Assembly (NCBI GenBank): GCA_013151355.1 | Contig: JAADIL010000125.1 | Coordinates: 1 to 32,802, forward strand | Source of the DNA: Gammaproteobacteria bacterium | Lineage (GTDB): Bacteria; Pseudomonadota; Gammaproteobacteria; SZUA-152 | Length of the DNA stretch: 32,802 nt | Direction of reading: 5' to 3' | In this document: positions 1 to 8,377 of the stretch, piece after piece | How positions within the stretch are numbered: position 1 is the first letter of the stretch | Layout: each line of letters opens with the position of its first letter | Program-made: the position numbers and the translations under genes | The notes under the pieces: model-generated | Database searches by the model: none | Told to the model about the DNA's origin: nothing | What the model saw: the letters and a program-made list of their open reading frames with translations, nothing else

Positions 1-138
1 CAGCCCGTCTTTGCCCGTTCTTCAATCACAAAAGCTCGAAATAGAACGACTATTCCTGCACTTTTGTTCAATCAGAACGAACAAATACAGATTAAATATG
101 AGCGCCAGATCGGGATGTTATTACGTGCACGTCCCTAA
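1..138. repeat. Interspersed repeat, family R1 (CAGCCCGTCTTYGCCCGTTCTTCAATCACAAAA...), ending in GGGATGTTATTACGTGCACGTCCCT
   Basis: Bases 1-105 closely match 1254-1358; the core also occurs at 4636-4705. The terminal motif at 114-138 recurs inverted at about 4591-4616 and direct at about 4718-4739. Confidence 0.7.
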
Positions 139-145
139 GTCATAT

Positions 146-1095
146 TTATGTGATTGATTCAGGTTCAAAAACCACTTCCAAAAACTCTGCTTTCGATATG
201 CTGCTGATGTCTTTCGCAATTTGCATCATTTGCCAATGTTTGTTTACATTGTCCGTGCCGGGAGTGTCGATGTGATATTTCCAGAATCGCCAACAAGAGG
301 TTGCAGCTGCTGCGTACTGAACAAACATTTGCAGCGTTTCTTTTTCTGTTTGTTCTAACTTTCTGACTTGTTGGTATCCACTGACCAAAGCGCGTGCTTT
401 ATTGCCACGGTCGTGCTTTCGACACACAACCCGAGAATTCCCATTCCCAGGTCAAATCCTTTGTAATAATGGCAGGCTTCCTCAAAGTCGATAATCGCCC
501 TGAATTTCTTTTCTTCAAATATCACGTTATCATAAAACAAGTCACCATGAATCAAACCGCAAGGCAGATCGGGCGGGATGTTTTGTTCAAGATAGTCGAG
601 TTGTTTCGCCAGCCAGGATTCGTATTCTGTATTGATATTGCAGCCAATCACATTTGAAAAAACCTGTAGCCCGTAGGCGTGTTTATCAGGTAAAAAATCA
701 GGTGCAGGCACCTCATGCAGTCGGGCCATTTCCGCACCCACCTGGCGTAACATACCCTCATCCAGATTTTCACAGACCTGTCCATCAATATAGGCTTTCA
801 ACATCACGGGTTTATTCATGTATTCTGTGATGACGGGGCTGTTAACGGGAGGCAACAGGCGTGTGGCGGGGAAATTGTGTGTTTTCAGCAGTAACAGCAA
901 ATGGCCCATACTGGCCGCGTCACTCAAGTTTTTATCATCGCAAACGGTTAACACATATTTGCCATTCATGGTGTGCAGCAAGTAGCTGGAGTTACCCGCA
1001 CCACCGTCAACAATCTCAAACCCGGTGACCACAAGATCATAATTGGCCGTTATTTTCTGGATGTCACTTTGCTGTAATTGTGTATATCTGGCCAT
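146..1095 (-). pseudogene. thrB: Homoserine kinase type II / APH-fold phosphotransferase, frameshifted
   Basis: ORFs 355-1095 and 146-427 are collinear parts of one protein (LIHGDLFYDNVIF...IIDFEEACHYYKGFDLGMGILGLC + ALVSGYQQVRKLEQTEKETLQMFVQYAAAATSCWRFWKYHIDTP). Adding one A to the AAA run at about 398-400 (minus strand) joins them as ...VAIKARALVSGYQQV... Confidence 0.7.
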
Positions 1096-1253
1096 TATGG
1101 TTTATAAAAATTCTCTGTAATATGATTCGCCAGAAATTTCTGGGAAAGTGACCTGGGAATGGAAATTAAATAACTCATACAATTGGCATCTCGGCCTCTG
1201 TTCCAGACTCGGCTCTCCCTCTCCCATCCATATCCATGGGGTCATCTGCTTCA

Positions 1254-1358
1254 GCCCGTCTTCGCCCGTTCTTCAATCACAAAAGTTCAAAATAGAACGA
1301 CTATTCCTGCACTTTTACTCAATCAGAACGAACGAATACACACTAAATCAGAGTGCCA
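1254..1358. repeat. Second copy of interspersed repeat family R1
   Basis: Near-identical to 1-105. Confidence 0.75.
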
Positions 1359-1416
1359 CTTGTATGAATTATTTAATCTCTATGGGTTCAATTTCCCGCA
1401 GCTTGCTGCGAATACT

Positions 1417-1515
1417 GTCATTCTGGCGCAGGCCAGAATCCAGAGATTGAAACCCTGGACATCGGCCTTCGCCGGTGTGGCGTTATTACCCCGCCAGCTT
1501 GCTGCGGGGTCGTTT
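1417..1515. repeat. Palindromic intergenic repeat (GTCATTCTGGCGCAGGCCAGAATCCAG...CTGGACATCGGCCTTCGCCGGTGTGGCG) followed by hairpin ACCCCGCCAGCTTGCTGCGGGGT
   Basis: Internal dyads (TTCTGGCGCAGGCCAGAA; CGGCCTTCGCCG; ACCCCGC...GCGGGGT). The right half is repeated at 3015-3078. Confidence 0.65.
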
Positions 1516-1582
1516 ATTTTCCATTCCTTAACTGGTGGAATCATTTTTCGTATCCGGAAAAATTTGATTCTGCTCAAAAAAA

Positions 1583-2356
1583 CTATCCTGTCTGTGCATA
1601 TGCCAGCTGATCAGGCCGTTCGAGATCCGGCTCATGAGAATAACCTATCAGCAGCGTGTCACGGATGGCTTGTTTGCCGGGATTTTCCGGGAGAATTGGG
1701 CTAACCCCGTGCATTACCTGTGGGTCCCACACGATCATTGAATCCATGGATTGACTCAATGTGCAGCTTTCCAGCGGGTTGCGGTCATTATCATAAATCG
1801 TACTGACGCCACCAACAGCATTTTTGCGACTAATGAGATGCATGCAAACAAAATCATTTTCGTCGTGGTGAATTCCTTCAGGCGTTGGCAAACCGGCAAC
1901 ATCCGGCGTACCCATAACTCGTATTTGATGCACGTCAAGCTTCCACGGTTGCCGGGCTTTTTTCGGGCTCACCGGGAGCTGACGGAAATTAAATTTGATC
2001 AGATTATGGAGAAACGGGTTCCGGAGCGTCGAATCCAGTAATGGGGCAAACTTGCGTTCGATACCACCTGCATAACTATTGAGTTCACTCGACTGGAAAT
2101 AAGGTGTTGGGGGGTAGGGTAAAATTTCTCCTGTATCCGGTAAAAAATAAATATAGGCAAACCGTCGCAACCGAAAGCAAATATTATTTTTCAGGTAATC
2201 ATCCTCCTTCAAATCGTTCCAGTCTGTCGAAAAACGACGCCAGTCGTCCAGCAGCCCGGGAGCCACAGAAAAATCGTCAGCTAAAATCGTTACATATTTA
2301 TTCTCCTTTAACTCAGAACGAATATCCAGATTGGTTGTAATCGGGTTTTTGGTCAT
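1583..2356 (-). CDS. 2OG-Fe(II) dioxygenase family protein (PF10014-like)
   Basis: 257 aa with GIHHDENDFVCMHLISRKNAVGGVSTIYDN (Fe-binding HxD-like) and distal VMHGVSPI. Confidence 0.7.
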   Translation of the reverse strand: MTKNPITTNLDIRSELKENKYVTILADDFSVAPGLLDDWRRFSTDWNDLKEDDYLKNNICFRLRRFAYIYFLPDTGEILPYPPTPYFQSSELNSYAGGIERKFAPLLDSTLRNPFLHNLIKFNFRQLPVSPKKARQPWKLDVHQIRVMGTPDVAGLPTPEGIHHDENDFVCMHLISRKNAVGGVSTIYDNDRNPLESCTLSQSMDSMIVWDPQVMHGVSPILPENPGKQAIRDTLLIGYSHEPDLERPDQLAYAQTG

Positions 2357-2855
2357 TTACTTTTTGTTCCTTTGTCGATGTTGACGAGGCAAGCGCTCAT
2401 TGCTGCCAGAAAATTTCTGCGTTCTCAATACCACGCCGGAGCGCAACGAAATGACCACATAAACCAGGTAATGTGGAAGACTATCCGGGTTGAAGCGCAG
2501 TGTTAATAATAATAATGATGTGTGCGGGGGTTAAATGATGACAGGTTTTTTGTATGACTCTTCAGACTTCATTGTTGGAAGACGACTTAACGATTTTTTT
2601 GTTTTTCCAGGATGTATTTTAATGATTTATGCCATCATTTTGTTTTGGGATAAACGCCCGCTTTTTTGCTCTTCATTTGCGTCAATTGCCAGCAGTGGAT
2701 ATCTGCCTGGAAATGAGATGTTTCAGGTCTTTTCTTTTGTCCCATTCTATACTATCGGGCCCGGAGTGTGCAGTGCCGTAAAATAATGTTTTACGAGCAT
2801 TTTCCTTATCCAGAAAGCCTGGGGAGAAACTTATAGTTTTATGCTGAAAGCATGG

Positions 2856-3020
2856 GAGTCTGTCGGACTCAGGATGAATCTACTGCGGAAAATTCATTTT
2901 GGTCCATTTTTTCGATTCTTTTCGTTGAGTATGTCCAATATTCGCCTCAAACGATCAAAAAAATGGACTCAAAATGACTTTCCCTTGCTACGATTCTCTG
3001 AGCCCGACAGACGTCCTGGA
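2856..3020. mobile_element. MITE-like long imperfect inverted repeat
   Basis: Left arm GTCTGTCGGACTCAGGATGAATC..GCGGAAAATTCATTTTGGTCCATTTTTTCGAT pairs with the right arm, whose reverse complement is GTCTGTCGGGCTCAGAGAATCG..GGAAAGTCATTTTGAGTCCATTTTTTTGATCG. The core recurs at 32536-32645. Confidence 0.6.
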
Positions 3021-3078
3021 CGCCGACCTTTGCCGGTGTGGCGTTAATACCCCATCAACTTGCTGCGAAGTTGTTTAT
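3015..3078. repeat. Partial copy of the 1417-1515 repeat (CCTGGACGCCGACCTTTGCCGGTGTGGCGTTAATACCCC..CAACTTGCTGCGAAGT)
   Basis: Aligns with 1454-1517. Confidence 0.6.
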
Positions 3079-3214
3079 TCATTCCGGGTTTTTTTAACGT
3101 GTATTTTCACTATGTTGAGTTTGCATCAGATTTTATAGCCAGGGCAGGTTGATGTGGCTTGTTGTTCTGGCACATTGAGGCTCATAAAAAATAGTCACTC
3201 CAAACGGATGCAAC

Positions 3215-3766
3215 TTATGTTCGTACCAAACCTGCTTCTACTTCTTCACGTTTTTTTACTCCGACCAGGTTCTCGATCAATACCAATGCAAAATCCATGG
3301 CGGTGCCGGGACCGCGCGAGGTAATGACGTTGCCGTCTTTTACCACGGGTGCAGATTCCAGTGTGACATTATCAAGATGAAGTTCTTCCAGGGTACCGGG
3401 GTATGCGGAGGCACGTTTGCCGTTAAGCAATCCGGCATTGGCAAGCACTTTGGGTGCGGCGCAAATAGCGGCGGTGAATTTTCCATCGTTGGCCATTTTC
3501 TTCAGCAGATTTTGAATACGTTCATCCTGATCGAGGTAATCGGCACCGGGCAATCCGCCGGGTAATACCACCATGTCATATTCTTTTTTTAATGCGTCAT
3601 CCAGTGTGGTGTCGGGGATGAGTACGACGCCGCGGCTGGCAGTGACGGGTTGTTCATCGAGTCCGGCGGTGATCACCTCGATGTCTGCGCGACGCAATAA
3701 ATCAATAATGGTGACAGCTTCCAGTTCTTCGCAGCTTTGTGCTAACGGGACAAGTACGCTTGCCAT
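3215..3766 (-). CDS. yajL: DJ-1/PfpI family protein (YajL-like)
   Basis: 183 aa; MASVLVPLAQSCEELEAVTIIDLLRRADIEV, nucleophile-elbow AAICAAPKVLANAGLL, RGPGTAMDFAL. Confidence 0.85.
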   Translation of the reverse strand: MASVLVPLAQSCEELEAVTIIDLLRRADIEVITAGLDEQPVTASRGVVLIPDTTLDDALKKEYDMVVLPGGLPGADYLDQDERIQNLLKKMANDGKFTAAICAAPKVLANAGLLNGKRASAYPGTLEELHLDNVTLESAPVVKDGNVITSRGPGTAMDFALVLIENLVGVKKREEVEAGLVRT

Positions 3767-4563
3767 GATGATTTCTCCAGGGTTCGATGGATTAACTGTG
3801 ATACCGGCAGCAGGGTGATGCCTTGTGCACGGAGTTTGGGCAATTCTTCTTTCAGTACAGCGATGGTTTCCGGGAAGGGGTGACCGATGGCCAGTGCGGT
3901 GCCATTTTGGCGCGCCTTTGTGATCAGGCGTTGCAGGTGAAAACGAATAGTGTCCGGGTTCCGGTCATGGTCCAAAAATACATCGCGACGCATGTTGGGT
4001 ATCCGGTTTTCGTTGGCAAGTTGCCGGGCAATGCTGTTTTTGCTGGTGTAGCTGTCAACAAAGTAGAGGTCTTTGCGTTTGCGCAATTCGGTCATCAGCC
4101 ATTGCATGTGGCCGGGGTGCTGGGTGAGCAGGCTGCCCATATGGTTGTTGATGCCGACAACATGTGGAATGGCTGCAAAATTTAATGTTAATTGTTGTAT
4201 AAATTGTCGGGCAGTCATGTGCAAAGTCAGTGCGCCAGGGCCAGACTTGTCATATTCGATGGGCTCCATGGGCAAGTGCAGCATAACTTCTTTATCGAGC
4301 TGGTGAGCGAGTTCGGCTAACTCACGGGCGTGGGGAGTGTGGGGCAGAAAGGCGAACGTGACCGGACCGGGCAGTTGCAGGGCGCGTTTGTCGCGTTGTT
4401 CAAGATTACCCATGTCATCGATGATGATACCAATGGCAGGCTGGTCAGGCGGTGTTGCTGCGAACACCGCCGTGTTTGAAGTCCAGTTGCCTGTTAAGAC
4501 CAGCAGAGCAAGTATGAATATTTTTTTGCTCGTCGTTGAGAGTGGTGCCGTCATGTCGTTCAC
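3742..4563 (-). CDS. Divergent polysaccharide deacetylase family protein (YibQ-like)
   Basis: 273 aa with signal peptide; PAIGIIIDDMGNLEQRDKRALQLPGPVTFAFLPHTPHA, HLPMEP, NNHMGSLLT, IGHPFPETIAVL. Confidence 0.85.
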   Translation of the reverse strand: MNDMTAPLSTTSKKIFILALLVLTGNWTSNTAVFAATPPDQPAIGIIIDDMGNLEQRDKRALQLPGPVTFAFLPHTPHARELAELAHQLDKEVMLHLPMEPIEYDKSGPGALTLHMTARQFIQQLTLNFAAIPHVVGINNHMGSLLTQHPGHMQWLMTELRKRKDLYFVDSYTSKNSIARQLANENRIPNMRRDVFLDHDRNPDTIRFHLQRLITKARQNGTALAIGHPFPETIAVLKEELPKLRAQGITLLPVSQLIHRTLEKSSWQAYLSR

Positions 4564-4587
4564 ACAGGTGCGGCGCTTGACCAGTGG

Positions 4588-4742
4588 TTAAGGGACGTGC
4601 ACGCAATAACATCCCTATCTTGTGCGTCTCATCTTCAGCCCGTCTTCGCCTAAAGCGCCTGGTGTTGTCTAAAAGCACCTGGTTTTGGTGGTGCCCGTTC
4701 TTCAATCGCAAAACCGGGAAGTTATTACGTGCTCATTCCTGA
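4588..4742. repeat. R1-related element bounded by inverted copies of AGGGACGTGCACG(C/T)AATAACATCCC
   Basis: AGGGACGTGCACGCAATAACATCCCT at about 4591-4616 faces GGGAAGTTATTACGTGCTCATTCCT at about 4718-4739. Between them is an R1 core with an inserted segment of about 45 bp (TAAAGCGCCTGGTGTTGTCTAAAAGCACCTGGTTTTGGTGGTG). Confidence 0.6.
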
Positions 4743-6067
4743 TGTTGTCGCAGCACGATGCTCATGCCCTTGAGTACGTTGAGTGCTTCAAAAAGCTGGT
4801 AGTCTCTTTGAGCCAGTGATAATTCGGGTGCATTTTCCTTTTGGGCATCCTTTTTATTGTCCTTGCCCTTGTCTGTACCGTTACCATTATCCAGGTGTCC
4901 GGAAAGGTCGGCTTCTTTGACTCGCTCTCCCAGGCCTTCCAGTTTGGTGAGTTTGAGTGGTTCAAGCACGATGTCCGGCATCACACCTTCGGCCTGAATG
5001 GAACGACCGGATGGTGTGTAATAGCGCGCAGTGGTCAGTTTAAGTGCTGTTTTTTCGTTGAGCGGCAGAATGGTTTGCACCGAGCCTTTACCGAAGGTGC
5101 GGGTGCCGATAATCACGGCGCGTTTGTGATCCTGCAATGCACCGGCAACGATTTCCGATGCTGATGCCGAACCACCGTTCACCAGGACGACCAACGGTGC
5201 GCCATCCAGCAGGCGACGCGGTGTGGCGTTAAATTTCATTTCAGAATCGGTAATGCGACCCTGGGTGTAAACGATGAGGCCGGTTTCGAGGAAGGCGTCA
5301 CTGACTTCCACTGCAGCATTTAACACGCCGCCGGGGTTGTTGCGCAGATCCAGCACCATGCCGTTAAGTTTGCCGTCATTGTCTTTTTTCAGCTTCTCGA
5401 TGGCCTCGGCGAGGTTTTCGCCAGTGCGCGACTGGAATTGTGAAATGCGCAAATAACCAAAGCCGTCACCCAGGTCCCGGGCACGTACGCTTTTGACCTT
5501 GATGATGTCGCGGGTGATGGTGATTTTCAGGGGTTTTTCTTCGCCGTCGCGGATAATGGTGAGCACGATGTCGGTGCCCACTTTGCCACGCATGATTTTT
5601 ACTGCGTCGTGGAGGGTCATGCCTTTCACGGGTTTTTCATCGAGGCGAATCACCAGATCACCGGCCTTCACTCCAGCACGTTGCGCGGGGGTATCGTCTA
5701 TGGGAGAGATGACCTTGACGAAACCGTCTTCCATGCCTACTTCGATGCCCAAACCGCCAAATTCACCAGAGGTGCCCACTTGCAATTCTTTAAAATGTTC
5801 GGGATCGAGGTAGCTGGAATGCGGGTCAAGGCCGGACAGCATGCCACGGATGGCATTTTCCAGCAGGGTTTTGTCGCTGACCTCTTCCACGTAATCTTTT
5901 TTGATGCGGGCGAACACTTCGGTGAAACTGCGCAACTCATCCAGAGGCAGGGCACTGGTGGCCTTGCTCGCGTTCTTGTCGGCAAAAACGCCCTGGCCAA
6001 TAGCCAGAGTTATGCCAAGGATCAGACCAACAGTCAGCACCAGCAGGGTGCGTAAATTTGCATTCAT
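4733..6067 (-). CDS. ctpA: S41 family C-terminal processing peptidase with PDZ domain
   Basis: 444 aa; SGLDPHSSYLDPEHFKELQVGTSGEFGGLGIEV, LRNNPGGVLNAAVEVSDAFL, VLVNGGSASASEIVAGALQDHKRAVIIGTRTFGKGSVQ. Confidence 0.93.
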   Translation of the reverse strand: MNANLRTLLVLTVGLILGITLAIGQGVFADKNASKATSALPLDELRSFTEVFARIKKDYVEEVSDKTLLENAIRGMLSGLDPHSSYLDPEHFKELQVGTSGEFGGLGIEVGMEDGFVKVISPIDDTPAQRAGVKAGDLVIRLDEKPVKGMTLHDAVKIMRGKVGTDIVLTIIRDGEEKPLKITITRDIIKVKSVRARDLGDGFGYLRISQFQSRTGENLAEAIEKLKKDNDGKLNGMVLDLRNNPGGVLNAAVEVSDAFLETGLIVYTQGRITDSEMKFNATPRRLLDGAPLVVLVNGGSASASEIVAGALQDHKRAVIIGTRTFGKGSVQTILPLNEKTALKLTTARYYTPSGRSIQAEGVMPDIVLEPLKLTKLEGLGERVKEADLSGHLDNGNGTDKGKDNKKDAQKENAPELSLAQRDYQLFEALNVLKGMSIVLRQHQE

Positions 6068-6218
6068 GGATAGCTCCGCAGGCCGGAAAAATCGGCCTCA
6101 AAAAGAAACACAGTTGTTATTGATAATGTTTACGCCGAAAAATTCAACCCGATTATGCAGGACTCTGTCTGACTTGTGAATCAGGCAATATTTGCACGCC
6201 TTCAGTTACGAAAGATTA

Positions 6219-6345
6219 TGGCGGTGCCAGAACCCTTTTCGGCTTGTTTCGGCACCACTTGAGCGGGTTACCGGGTTTGTTATTGTGGCGAACCTCAAAA
6301 TACAGGGCAGAATCCTTGTGCCCGCCACTTCTGCCCACGCTGCCC
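6219..6345 (-). pseudogene. envC 3'-end relic (duplicated diverged tail)
   Basis: 6233-6345 is about 86% identical to 8391-8503. Minus-strand translation [42 protein letters not shown] parallels the EnvC C-terminus [41 protein letters not shown]. Confidence 0.85.
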
Positions 6346-6394
6346 TGGTGGCTCTGGCCATAAAACTCCTTACAAGCGAAAGCCTGCTGGCGTA

Positions 6395-6790
6395 GTGTGA
6401 TTACCTTGTCCTTCGCCCATTGGGCAGGTTAACCGCAAGGCAAACTGTTGGAGGTTCGGATTGAGATGCTTTTATGAGGCGAATGGCCTGCTGTAATGGT
6501 GGGTATACCGGGTGAAATATTCCTGGCATCGTTAAGGAGGCTGATATCTGGCAGGTGTCTTGTCACGAGAACAGAGGTAGAGTCAGTTTTAAAAGGAAGA
6601 GCAAATGACGGTCTTGAGTGGGTGTGCGCTCTTTTGGCTAACGTCGTACTGACTGCTCTTTAGTATTGTGAAGCAAGCTTTTAGCTTGTGGGGCCCCCTA
6701 GTGGGCACTTTAATGAGGCTTGAGCTGTGTGATGGGAAACTATTACGCACGGTTCTGAGGAGGGAATCGAACAGCAATGCCCGTGACCTG
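6395..6790 (+). ncRNA. Group II intron without an RT ORF (5' part with GTGTG start, and domain V); 3' boundary uncertain
   Basis: GTGTGATTACC 5' boundary at 6395; group II-like domain I motifs (GGGTGAAATATTCCTGGCATCGTTAAG, GGTGTCTTGTCACGAGAAC). Domain V at 6722-6755 folds as an 8-bp stem, CG bulge, 6-bp stem and GAAA loop, 34 nt in total. No RT/maturase ORF lies in between. Confidence 0.75.
6722..6755 (+). ncRNA. Group II intron domain V hairpin (GAGCTGTGTGATGGGAAACTATTACGCACGGTTC)
   Basis: GAGCTGTG/CACGGTTC + TGATGG/CTATTA + GAAA tetraloop + CG bulge; exact canonical size and AGC triad. Confidence 0.85.
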
Positions 6791-6837
6791 CCCGGTGTTT
6801 TGACTAATCAAACAAGAATTGATTCAGGAAAATAATT

Positions 6838-7437
6838 ATGACAGAAAGGAGAAAAATTATATTCTCATTTGATGACGGCCCAAATCCTGCCGGGGCGCTC
6901 AGTACGATATTGAACACTCTTCAGAAAAATTTAATCACAGCAGAATTCTATGTTCTTGGCAACGAAGTTGAAAGAAACCCATCTGCGGCGAAGTCAATTG
7001 TTACTAAGGGACATAAAATTCAGAATCACTCATGGAGCCATCCTGACTTGGCAAAGGCAAGTGAGGCTAAAGTTTATTTGGAACTGGAAAAAACGCAGAA
7101 AATTATAAAAAAGGCAACGGGCGTAACGGCAACGAAAGTACGACCACCCTATGGTGCGGGTGGGTGGCCCAAGAAACATGATCCTGAACTGGGAAAGGTT
7201 GCGCGTAAATTATCATTAAGCATCCATAATTGGGATATTGATACTGAAGATTGGAAAGCACCGAGGGGTATTGGGCCTAACAAAATAAAATACATCAAAA
7301 AGCAGTTGAGCGGGAATAAAACGAAGACAGTGTTAAATGTGCTAATGCATGTACAAAGTGAGACAGCTAAAGATCTTTCCGAGTTTATTAAAATTTTAAA
7401 AGAGCCGGGTTTTTCATTTGCAAAATCAATCAGTTAA
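6838..7437 (+). CDS. Polysaccharide deacetylase (NodB-homology), no obvious signal peptide
   Basis: 199 aa; IIFSFDDGPNPAGALSTIL, HKIQNHSWSHPDLAKA, VRPPYGAGGWPKK, WDIDTEDWKAP, VLMHVQS. Confidence 0.88.
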   Translation: MTERRKIIFSFDDGPNPAGALSTILNTLQKNLITAEFYVLGNEVERNPSAAKSIVTKGHKIQNHSWSHPDLAKASEAKVYLELEKTQKIIKKATGVTATKVRPPYGAGGWPKKHDPELGKVARKLSLSIHNWDIDTEDWKAPRGIGPNKIKYIKKQLSGNKTKTVLNVLMHVQSETAKDLSEFIKILKEPGFSFAKSIS

Positions 7438-7458
7438 GGTGAGGATGGGTTTTATCTG

Positions 7459-7812
7459 ATGTTTAAACTTGTTAACATAATGTTAGTGAGTCTTTTGACA
7501 GCTTGTTCTGTTTTTTTGTCGCCATTAGAGGAGGCGAGTGCAAAATACAAGAATAATAGAGATTATGAGAGCCTGCAAATCATTCATGAACATTTAGCGT
7601 TTGGCATTGAGCGCAAAGCAATTGAAAATTTATTGGGGGAACCAGATTATTCACCAACGGATGGTCTGTATTATTACTCTTCAAGCCAGCGAGTGTTTAT
7701 AGAAAATCAAAATAGATATACCTCTCCGGGATTAATCGTGGATTACCGGGATAAAAAGGGTGTCACTACAGAAACGCTTCGAAAATTTCAATTAAGGAAT
7801 ATTGGTGAATAA
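7459..7812 (+). CDS. Small lipoprotein, SmpA/OmlA (BamE)-like domain
   Basis: 117 aa; lipobox SLLTACS; HLAFGIERKAIENLLGEPDYSPTDGLYYYSS. Confidence 0.6.
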   Translation: MFKLVNIMLVSLLTACSVFLSPLEEASAKYKNNRDYESLQIIHEHLAFGIERKAIENLLGEPDYSPTDGLYYYSSSQRVFIENQNRYTSPGLIVDYRDKKGVTTETLRKFQLRNIGE

Positions 7813-8049
7813 ACGATGGTTTAGCTAATAAAAAAAACAGAAAAAGGGATCAAGTATCATATTGACGATTAGTGGGTAGAAAATTATCCTTCCAACCATG
7901 TTTGGACCACTCAAAATGGACGTTGCGTATGAAGTCTAAGATTAATCTCTCTAAATTGGCATCTAAAATAAAGCATCAATGTAATTGATGACCCTTTCTT
8001 TGCAATGGAGTTCAGGCAGTAGAGCCATCAGAAAAGTATCAGCCAGGTT

Positions 8050-8316
8050 GTGACCACAAATAGAAAGTTGACTGACCTTAGAAATATTGGCCCCAGGATA
8101 GCAGGCCGTTTAAATGAGGCTGGTATTTTTTTTGAGGAAGAGTTGAGGTTTTATGGTGCTATTGAGACACATAAAATGATTAAGAAAAACCATCCAAATG
8201 AAACCTTGCCAGTCTGCTATTATTTGTATTCTTTTGAAGGGGCATTGTGCGATAAGCATTGGGGTGAAATTGGAGAAGAGAAAAAGAAAAAACTTAAACA
8301 GGGAATTGCATCTTGA
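8050..8316 (+). CDS. Stand-alone TfoX/Sxy C-terminal domain protein
   Basis: 88 aa, GTG start; LRNIGPRIAGRLNEAGIFFEEELRFYGAIETHKMIKK..LYSFEGALCDKHWGEI. Confidence 0.8.
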   Translation: MTTNRKLTDLRNIGPRIAGRLNEAGIFFEEELRFYGAIETHKMIKKNHPNETLPVCYYLYSFEGALCDKHWGEIGEEKKKKLKQGIAS

Positions 8317-8342
8317 CCTGGTTAGGTTGTTAACCAGAAATT

Positions 8343-8360
8343 ATGCATAACGAATCAGGT
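8343..8360 (+). repeat. 18-bp island-end motif ATGCATAACGAATCAGGT, copy 1
   Basis: Perfect match to 17623-17640. Confidence 0.75.
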
Positions 8361-8377
8361 TAGAACTTGATTCACAT

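Noticed and set aside
393-419. Direct repeat CGTGCTTT...CGTGCTTT near the thrB frameshift as a duplication like the 8-bp cases
   Set aside because: Spacing is 19 bp and its removal does not restore the frame; a single-base change does.
355-427. Programmed -1 frameshift in the thrB-like gene
   Set aside because: The junction (GCA ATA AAG) is not a canonical X XXY YYZ slippery heptamer and no stimulatory structure was recognised.
1183-1704. 173-aa plus-strand ORF
   Set aside because: It runs through repeat DNA and antisense to the dioxygenase 3' end; no recognisable domain.
2535-3047. ORFs of 83 and 68 aa
   Set aside because: No family motifs; the second is mostly the hairpin element.
4718-4742. 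GGGAAGTTATTACGTGCTCATTCCTG resembles part of group II domain V (GGGAAACTATTACGCACGGTTCTG)
   Set aside because: No complementary 5' strand or AGC triad; it is better explained as the end of the R1 repeat, which recurs at 114-138 and inverted at about 4591-4616.
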